Shown here in pieces: positions 61,467-64,000 of a stretch of DNA of 64,000 nt (positions within the stretch are counted from its first letter, which is position 1; each line of letters opens with the position of its first letter). Position numbers and translations under genes: made by a program. Source of the stretch: CAZRHH01 sp964599885 (GTDB lineage Bacteria > Chloroflexota > Dehalococcoidia > DSTF01 > JACRBR01); assembly GCA_964599885.1 (NCBI GenBank), contig CAZRHH010000007.1:1-64000 (forward strand), given 5' to 3'. The notes beneath the pieces are model-generated. The model searched no databases and was not told the origin of the DNA. It saw only the letters and a list, made by a program, of their open reading frames with translations.

Positions 61467-62016
61467 GGAGTTGATGCCGATTCTCGAGGCGGTGTTGTTC
61501 GTCGCCGACGCTCCTATCGAGATCGCCGCGCTGGCACGGACGGTCAACGCGCCGCGCGCCGACGTGATCGCGACGCTGGACGAGCTGGGCGAGGCGTGTC
61601 GCGAGCGCGGCGTGCGGCTGCAGCGTACGGGCGAACTCGTGCAGCTCGTTTCGGCGCCGCAAACGGCGGCGTACGTCGAACGCTTTCTGGGGCTGGAGCA
61701 TCCGCCGCTGACGAATGCGTCGCTGGAGACGCTGGCGATCATCGCGTACCGGCAACCGATCACGCGCGCCGGTATTGAGGCGGTGCGTGGCGTCGATTGC
61801 GATGGCCCGATTCGGACGCTGACCGCCCGCGACCTGATCGAGGATGTCGGCCGGGCGCCCGTGATCGGACGGCCGATGCTGTTCGGCACGACGGTGCGCT
61901 TTCTCGAATACTTCGGGCTGGAGAAGCCCGACGATCTGCCGCCGTTGCCGCAGGGGATGCAAGAGGTGTCATTGCACGGCGCACCCCTGCCGGAGACGGA
62001 AGAGGCGGCGATCTGA
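61396..62016 (+). CDS. scpB: Segregation and condensation protein B
   Basis: 206 residues. ELMPILEAVLFVADAPIEIA is the ScpB start motif; the two winged helices are around 30-95 (LARTVNAPRADVIATLDELG) and 100-180 (LTNASLETLAIIAYRQPITR, then AGIEAVRGVDCDGPIRTLTA). ScpB dimers bind ScpA in the SMC complex. ATG at 61396 follows GAGGGG; ATG at 61474 follows GGAG and would avoid overlap with the AmaP-like gene, giving 180 residues. The DUF503 gene follows with an overlap. Confidence 0.92.
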   Translation: MTNDETPGHLKKRKAKLIEPPAPEELMPILEAVLFVADAPIEIAALARTVNAPRADVIATLDELGEACRERGVRLQRTGELVQLVSAPQTAAYVERFLGLEHPPLTNASLETLAIIAYRQPITRAGIEAVRGVDCDGPIRTLTARDLIEDVGRAPVIGRPMLFGTTVRFLEYFGLEKPDDLPPLPQGMQEVSLHGAPLPETEEAAI

Positions 62017-62303
62017 ACGTCGGCGTGCTGCGGTTCTCGCTGCGCCTGCCCGAGAGCGGCTCGCTCAAGGACAAGCGCCAAGTCGTACGCAGCGTCGCGC
62101 AGCGCATTCGCAACAAGTTCAGCGTGTCCGTCGCCGAAGTCGGCGACAACGACGTCTGGCAGATCGCGACGATGGGCGTCGCGGTGGTTGCCAATTCGGC
62201 GCGTCATTGCGACGACGTGCTGAACGAGATCGTCGGCTACGTCGAATCGTCGCGGCTCGATGCGGAACTGATCGACGTTGAGACGGAAGTGATTACGCTA
62301 TGA
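62013..62303 (+). CDS. DUF503 family protein, apparent CTG start
   Basis: 96 residues: LNVGVLRFSLRLPESGSLKD, then KRQVVRSVAQRIRNKFSVSV and AEVGDNDVWQIATMGVAVVA. This small ferredoxin-like family is commonly encoded beside rbfA, truB or scpB. The only start giving the full conserved N-terminus is CTG at 62013, overlapping the scpB stop as CTGA; GTG at 62025 would drop the first strand. Coupled translation from scpB is likely. The 3' end overlaps rimO by 11 bp. Confidence 0.85.
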   Translation: MNVGVLRFSLRLPESGSLKDKRQVVRSVAQRIRNKFSVSVAEVGDNDVWQIATMGVAVVANSARHCDDVLNEIVGYVESSRLDAELIDVETEVITL

Positions 62304-63630
62304 CCCCCACGACGGGACGCGCGACGAGATCGTAGGCTAACGAGCGCGTCACTTCAGCGCGCACGAAGTCGCCGGGCGCGAAATCGCCTTCGAGCAATAC
62401 GAGGCCATCGACTTCTGGCGCGTCGCGATACGAGCGGCCGACGACGAAGCGGTCATCGACGCCTTCGCGCCGCGACGTGCTCGTTGATTCGACGAGCACG
62501 TCGATCTCACGGCCGATCATATCGCGGTTGCGGATGATCGATACCTGCTGCGCGACCGCCATGAGCTGACGCTGGCGCCGCTTCTTGATCCGCTCCGGCA
62601 CCGGATCCGGTTCGTACGCGGCGGGCGATTCCGACTGCGGCGAGAACGTGAAGCAGCCGACGTGGTCGAACGCCATCTCGCGTACGAACGCGAGCAGCTC
62701 GTCGAACTCGCTCTCGGTCTCGCCCGGGTAACCGACGATGAATGTCGTGCGGATCGCGATGTCCGGCATGGCGCCGCGCAACGTGGCGAACATGTCGCGC
62801 ACCATGCGCGTGTTGCTGGGCCGCTTCATCCGGCGCAGCATGCTCTCGGCGGCGTGCTGTAACGGGATGTCGATGTAGCGCGCGATGTTCGGCAGGCGTG
62901 CCATCGTCTCGGCGAGGCGCGGCGTCACGTGGCCCGGGTACGCGTACATGATGCGCAGCCACGGCACCTCCGGCACGGCTTCGGAGATGCGTTCGAGCAG
63001 CGCCGGTAGCCCGTCGGCCTGGCCGAGATCGCGGCCGTAGTCGGTGCTGTCCTGCGCTACGAGCACGATCTCGCGCACACCGGTCGCGGCGAGCCGTCGC
63101 GCCTCGGTGATGATCTCGTCGGCGGAGGAGCTGTGCAGCTTGCCCTTCATCTTCGGGATGATGCAGAACGTGCAGGGCGCGTTACAGCCGTCGGAGATCT
63201 TGAGATACGCGCTCGGGCGGCGGAGAGCGGCCGTCTCGGCTTCGGGAATATCGAACGGCGGCGGTGTGAGGATGACCGGCTCGACCGTGCGTGCGTAGGC
63301 GCCGATGCCGGTCCAGTCCTCAGCGCCGAAGACGGCGTCGATTTCCGGGACCTCGGCCTGCAATTCGGCGCCGTGGAGCGCGGTGAGGCAGCCGGCGACG
63401 ACCAGCTTCTGGCCGCGGGTCTTGGCCGCGCCGAGTTCGAGGATCGTGTTGACGGACTCCTCTTTCGAGGCGTCGATGAAGCCGCAGGTATTGACGATGA
63501 TCACATCGGCCGCAGCAGGAGCGCCTACCTCGAGATGCGCGCCATCGCCGAGCACGCGGCTGATGCGCTCGCTATCCGCGACGTTCTTCGCGCAACCAAG
63601 AGTGACGATGTGATACCGCACAGGGTTCAT
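62293..63630 (-). CDS. rimO: Ribosomal protein uS12 methylthiotransferase
   Basis: 445 residues. N-terminal UPF0004 domain with three Cys (TLGCAKN, VNTCGF, VAGCL); radical SAM motif ISDGCNAPCTFCIIPKMKG (CxxxCxxC) near residue 150; C-terminal TRAM domain (IGREIDVLVESTSTSRREG). The LKISDGC...C..CIIP wording favours RimO over MiaB. It adds a methylthio group to an Asp of ribosomal protein S12. Start ATG at 63630. Confidence 0.93.
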   Translation of the reverse strand: MNPVRYHIVTLGCAKNVADSERISRVLGDGAHLEVGAPAAADVIIVNTCGFIDASKEESVNTILELGAAKTRGQKLVVAGCLTALHGAELQAEVPEIDAVFGAEDWTGIGAYARTVEPVILTPPPFDIPEAETAALRRPSAYLKISDGCNAPCTFCIIPKMKGKLHSSSADEIITEARRLAATGVREIVLVAQDSTDYGRDLGQADGLPALLERISEAVPEVPWLRIMYAYPGHVTPRLAETMARLPNIARYIDIPLQHAAESMLRRMKRPSNTRMVRDMFATLRGAMPDIAIRTTFIVGYPGETESEFDELLAFVREMAFDHVGCFTFSPQSESPAAYEPDPVPERIKKRRQRQLMAVAQQVSIIRNRDMIGREIDVLVESTSTSRREGVDDRFVVGRSYRDAPEVDGLVLLEGDFAPGDFVRAEVTRSLAYDLVARPVVGVIA

Positions 63631-63680
63631 GGTAGCGCAGTTGTGGGATGGTGGGCTTTGGGCAGTGGGAAGTGGGCGTG

Positions 63681-64000
63681 TCAGCCGCCGGCGGGCACGA
63701 CCAGGGTGACTGATGTTGAGCCGCCGACTTTCGTACCGGCAGGCGGGTTCTGCGACGTGACCACGCCTGGTGTGCCATCGGTGCCGGCTGTCTCGACGAC
63801 GAGATACGTGATCTCCGCCTGATCGAGCGCCGTCAGCGCATCATCGACGCGGACGCCCGCGAGATCGGGCACCGTGCCGACGACGATTTCGCCGACCGGC
63901 CGGCCGAGCGCGGGCTGTTGCCCGCCGCCGAAGCTCTCGGGCGTCACGCTGACATTCGGACTGATGACGGACGACGGGTCATCGCCTCCGCGGTTGGAGA
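63681..64000 (-). CDS. PASTA-domain protein, C-terminal fragment
   Basis: Open to the right edge of the window. The visible 106 residues have a low-complexity Ser/Gly/Pro linker (GGDDPSSVISPNVSVTPES) and one PASTA domain (VPDLAGVRVDDALTALDQAE, then ITYLVVETAGTDG and SQNPPAGTKVGGSTSVTLVV) ending in PAGG. PASTA domains bind muropeptides at the end of Ser/Thr kinases or penicillin-binding proteins. The kinase or transpeptidase part would lie beyond the window. An internal GTG at 63947 is not likely to be the true start. Confidence 0.8.
   Translation of the reverse strand, partial: SNRGGDDPSSVISPNVSVTPESFGGGQQPALGRPVGEIVVGTVPDLAGVRVDDALTALDQAEITYLVVETAGTDGTPGVVTSQNPPAGTKVGGSTSVTLVVPAGG

Noticed and set aside
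1..64000. tRNA or rRNA genes
   Set aside because: No GGTTCGAATCC-type T-arm with a matching cloverleaf and no rRNA-like blocks were recognised by eye; a tRNA scan would be decisive.

Overview
A roughly 64 kb, GC-rich chromosomal window. A run of exactly 100 N at 6758-6857 marks it as a draft scaffold, probably a metagenome-assembled genome. The gene set and style suggest Chloroflexota (Dehalococcoidia-like), by inference: secreted proteins with long Thr-Pro linkers, lipoproteins with simple lipoboxes, an ECF sigma factor paired with a DUF5667 protein, separate scpA and scpB, class II EPSP synthase, and many short dispersed repeats. Nothing in the window (no rRNA, no multi-gene ribosomal operon) fixes the taxonomy.

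Layout. 0-9 kb: 5' end of purL, an FMN split-barrel protein, a solitary parA, then on the minus strand lgt-resB, a REP-associated transposase (RAYT), a TlpA-like thioredoxin and an M23 lipoprotein. 9-14 kb: a plus-strand run of sulfurtransferase, two small conserved proteins (one zinc-binding), a JAMM peptidase, a MutY-like glycosylase and a metallo-beta-lactamase hydrolase. 14-19 kb: cvpA-lon and ribE-ribBA on the minus strand. 19-23 kb: a tandem array of four paralogous lipoprotein/propeptide-like genes with remnants of, and finally a long copy of, a subtilisin-family gene. 23-32 kb: metabolic genes (SDR, hydrolase-gmk, aroA, tyrA, site-2 protease, HD protein) around an aminoglycoside-phosphotransferase-like gene that has a structured leader and a candidate small-RNA gene upstream. 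32-37 kb: a second RAYT and a 1263-residue secreted PA14/sugar-dehydrogenase/PKD/dockerin protein. 39-44 kb: a virion-like gene module. 44-51 kb: rho, an MBL hydrolase, a VOC protein, a DUF4349 lipoprotein, murA and mreB. 51-64 kb: scpA, sigma factor/DUF5667, a BNR glycosylhydrolase-like gene, a band-7 protein, an MMPL transporter, DUF4389, amaP-like/scpB/DUF503, rimO and the 3' end of a PASTA protein.

How it fits together. Housekeeping modules dominate: envelope (lgt, murA, mreB, M23, MMPL, band-7), condensin (scpA, scpB), aromatic amino acids (aroA, tyrA), riboflavin (ribE, ribBA), proteolysis (lon) and transcription termination (rho). Intergenic space is unusually crowded with short palindromes that share a GTAG or GTGG head followed by a hairpin. 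This is the signature of REP elements, and two RAYT transposase genes that could process them lie among copies. Several genes (four array copies, murA, the mutY-like gene, a CopD-like gene, a DUF4389 gene) have a -10-like box ending 5-7 nt before the start codon, which implies leaderless mRNAs.

Most unusual items: the multi-stem REP/RAYT family; the apparently complete small-RNA gene at 28226-28368; the three-way-junction leader at 28535-28614 that buries the Shine-Dalgarno of the phosphotransferase gene; the propeptide/subtilase tandem array; MurA with Cys to Asp and a MutY homologue lacking its catalytic Glu; and the isolated virion-like module. All functions are read from the sequence and general family knowledge; no searches were run.
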